64,000 nucleotides of DNA from Clostridia bacterium (GTDB taxonomy: Bacteria > Bacillota > DTU086), in contig JAAYIF010000032.1 of assembly GCA_012523575.1 (NCBI GenBank), positions 62,001-126,000 on the forward strand. The letters are read 5' to 3'. The position numbers and the translations under genes were made by a program. Shown here piece by piece: positions 63,689 to 64,000 of the stretch. The notes beneath the pieces are model-generated. The model saw only the letters and a program-made list of their open reading frames with translations. It made no database searches and was not told the origin of the DNA. Positions within the stretch are counted from its first letter, which is position 1. The number at the start of each line of letters is the position of its first letter.

Positions 63689-64000
63689 ATGGAACGTCTT
63701 CAGAAGGTTCTGGCCCAGTGCGGAATTGCATCCCGGCGTAAATGTGAAGAAATCATTCTTGAAGGGAGAGTAAAGGTAAACGGCAGAGTTGTTACTCAGC
63801 TGGGAACAAAGGTTCATGAGCATGACAAAATAGAAGTGGACGGAAAACCCGTTGTTCGGAGAAAGGAAATGATTTATGTTCTTTTTAACAAACCCAAGGG
63901 TTGTATTACCACTGTTTCAGATCCCTTTGGCAGAAAAACGGTATTGGACTACCTTAAAGAATTTAAAAAATACAGGATTTTTCCCGTGGGCAGGCTGGAT
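63689..64000 (+). CDS. rluB: Pseudouridine synthase RluB-type (partial, runs off window)
   Basis: Only the first 104 codons are in the window. The S4 domain (RLQKVLAQCGIASRRKCEEII, then GRVKVNGRVV) and the start of the RsuA-family catalytic domain (VLFNKPKGCITTVSDPFGR, then FPVGRLD) are clear. The catalytic Asp in GRLD is at the window edge. The spmB-rluB order matches B. subtilis. Confidence 0.92.
   Translation, partial: MERLQKVLAQCGIASRRKCEEIILEGRVKVNGRVVTQLGTKVHEHDKIEVDGKPVVRRKEMIYVLFNKPKGCITTVSDPFGRKTVLDYLKEFKKYRIFPVGRLD

Noticed and set aside
1-64000. CRISPR arrays, tRNA or rRNA genes, prophage and intact IS elements
   Set aside because: No regularly spaced direct repeats, cloverleaf genes, rRNA segments, phage structural genes or transposases were recognised on either strand.

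Overview
The window is chromosomal DNA from an anaerobic, endospore-forming Clostridia-type Firmicute (Desulfotomaculum/Peptococcaceae-like by gene content). The evidence is the dense set of sporulation genes (spoIIIAA-AH, spoIVB, spo0A, spoIIM, dacF, spoIIAA-AB-sigF, spoVA, gerW/ytfJ, dacB, spmA-spmB), the OLE RNA/oapA locus typical of anaerobic and extremophilic Firmicutes, and anaerobic redox enzymes. Essentially every gene is on the + strand; strong purine-rich ribosome binding sites and TTG/GTG starts are common. No tRNA, rRNA, CRISPR array, prophage or intact IS element was found.

Layout. 1-5.6 kb: a structured repeat, then the complete spoIIIA operon. 5.7-9.6 kb: a pyruvate/oxaloacetate carboxyltransferase fused to a biotin carrier protein, biotin carboxylase, and an Asp23 protein. 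9.7-20.5 kb: nusB, a TsaD-like paralogue, a small Lrp-type protein, a NuoE/NuoF/giant NuoG-GltD fusion redox complex, folD, xseA, xseB, ispA. 20.5-21.9 kb: OLE RNA with its own promoter, followed by oapA. 21.9-30.9 kb: dxs, tlyA, nadK, mnmM, argR, recN, spoIVB, spo0A. 31-36 kb: steA, a glycosyltransferase, an MraY/WecA-like transferase, DUF3866, a NUDIX hydrolase and an unknown protein. 36-46 kb: spoIIM, a YqzK-like protein, xerD, deoB, pdp, an inserted MqsR/MqsA-Panacea toxin-antitoxin pair, dacF, spoIIAA-AB-sigF. 46.5-50.6 kb: spoVAC-AD-AEB-AEA-AF. 50.7-55.2 kb: a three-gene 2-hydroxyacyl-CoA dehydratase/activase-like cluster and trpB2. 55.3-64 kb: lysA, an M50 protease, trpS, scpA-scpB, a DUF2953 protein, gerW, dacB, spmA-spmB and the start of rluB.

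The second half follows the Bacillus subtilis order spoIIM-yqzK-xerD-deoB-dacF-spoIIA-spoVA-lysA-scpAB-dacB-spmAB-rluB, with extra genes placed at a few joints (toxin-antitoxin pair; dehydratase/activase cluster plus trpB2; M50 protease plus trpS) and with fur, spoVAA and spoVAB missing.

The most interesting unexplained signal is a dispersed, roughly 150-215 bp structured element. There are four copies and one solo end, all in intergenic space beside sporulation genes. Their terminal and internal stems are kept by compensatory base changes although the copies have diverged, and each full copy lies close upstream of a rho-independent terminator. Other notable points are an internal RBS and GTG inside the carboxyltransferase-AccB fusion gene, two perfect 0A boxes before spo0A (one in the loop of a terminator that overlaps the end of spoIVB), the giant NuoG-GltD fusion, and the hybrid antitoxin.
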